The notes under the pieces are model-generated. The model was not told the DNA's origin. It did not search any database and saw nothing but the letters and a program-made list of their open reading frames with translations. DNA of 12,479 bases from Cenarchaeum sp. SB0662_bin_33 (lineage in GTDB: Archaea; Thermoproteota; Nitrososphaeria; Nitrososphaerales; Nitrosopumilaceae): NCBI GenBank assembly GCA_009840065.1, contig VXON01000176.1:1-12479 (forward strand), given 5' to 3'. Made by a program: the position numbers and the translations under genes. Positions 12,460-12,479 of this stretch are shown in pieces (positions within the stretch are counted from its first letter, which is position 1; each line of letters begins with the position of its first letter).

Positions 12460-12479
12460 CACAACCTAGCCAAGTACGG
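12460..12479 (+). tRNA. Possible 5' end of a tRNA (tRNA-Tyr-like), cut by the window edge
   Basis: The last 20 bases can be numbered as tRNA positions 1-19: acceptor strand CACAACC, then T8, A9, G10-C11-C12, A13, A14, G15, a short alpha loop, and G18-G19. TAGCCAAG matches the D-arm start of known tRNAs such as yeast tRNA-Tyr, and C at position 1 is typical of archaeal and eukaryal tRNA-Tyr. A TAAAAA box at about 12429-12434 lies about 27 nt upstream, as expected for a tRNA promoter. The rest of the gene is outside the window, so this is tentative. Confidence 0.4.

Noticed and set aside
1..12479. CRISPR array, transposon, toxin-antitoxin or phage genes
   Set aside because: No regularly spaced repeats, transposase or integrase motifs, or attachment-site duplications were seen. 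Almost every base is accounted for by identified genes or short gaps.

Overview
The window reads as a piece of an archaeal chromosome, most likely from the ammonia-oxidising Thaumarchaeota (Nitrososphaerota). The evidence is a set of archaeal/eukaryal-type ribosomal proteins (P1, P0/L10, L32e, L19e), aIF1A, Spt5, a Sec61-gamma-like SecE, archaeal DtdA, and TATA-box promoters placed about 26 nt from start codons. Base composition is roughly balanced by eye. That is well above AT-rich Nitrosopumilus and closer to Cenarchaeum or sponge-associated relatives, but genus cannot be fixed from this window. Genes are packed tightly and no gene-free stretch exceeds about 225 bases.

Left half (1-6358), information processing. 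P1/L12 (+) converges on an L1-L10 unit (-), which follows a protein of unknown function (-). L32e-L19e (+) converge on a dtdA-ogt unit (-; D-aminoacyl-tRNA deacylase and alkylguanine-DNA alkyltransferase). secE-spt5 (+) diverge from dtdA, and L11 (+) follows with its own promoter. An Lrp/AsnC-type regulator (-) converges on L11. The secE-spt5-L11-L1-L10-L12 row that is collinear in many archaea is therefore present but broken into three blocks in two orientations. L32e-L19e, normally part of the spc ribosomal cluster, sit in the middle.

Right half (6580-12479), metabolism, surface and transport. There is a MOFRL-type glycerate kinase (-), then a secreted protein carrying a spondin domain and a choice-of-anchor-like domain (-), then aIF1A (-). 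On the + strand follow purM and a CPA2-family Na+/H+ antiporter. The last 20 bases look like the 5' end of a tRNA, most like tRNA-Tyr.

Expression logic seen directly: most transcription-unit leaders have an A/T box centred 25-28 nt upstream of the start codon and almost no room for a 5' UTR, which implies leaderless mRNAs. Genes inside operons overlap their upstream neighbour or nearly touch it, and several (ogt, L19e) have Shine-Dalgarno sequences. The most unusual item is the spondin-domain secreted protein. No CRISPR array, insertion sequence or defence system was seen.
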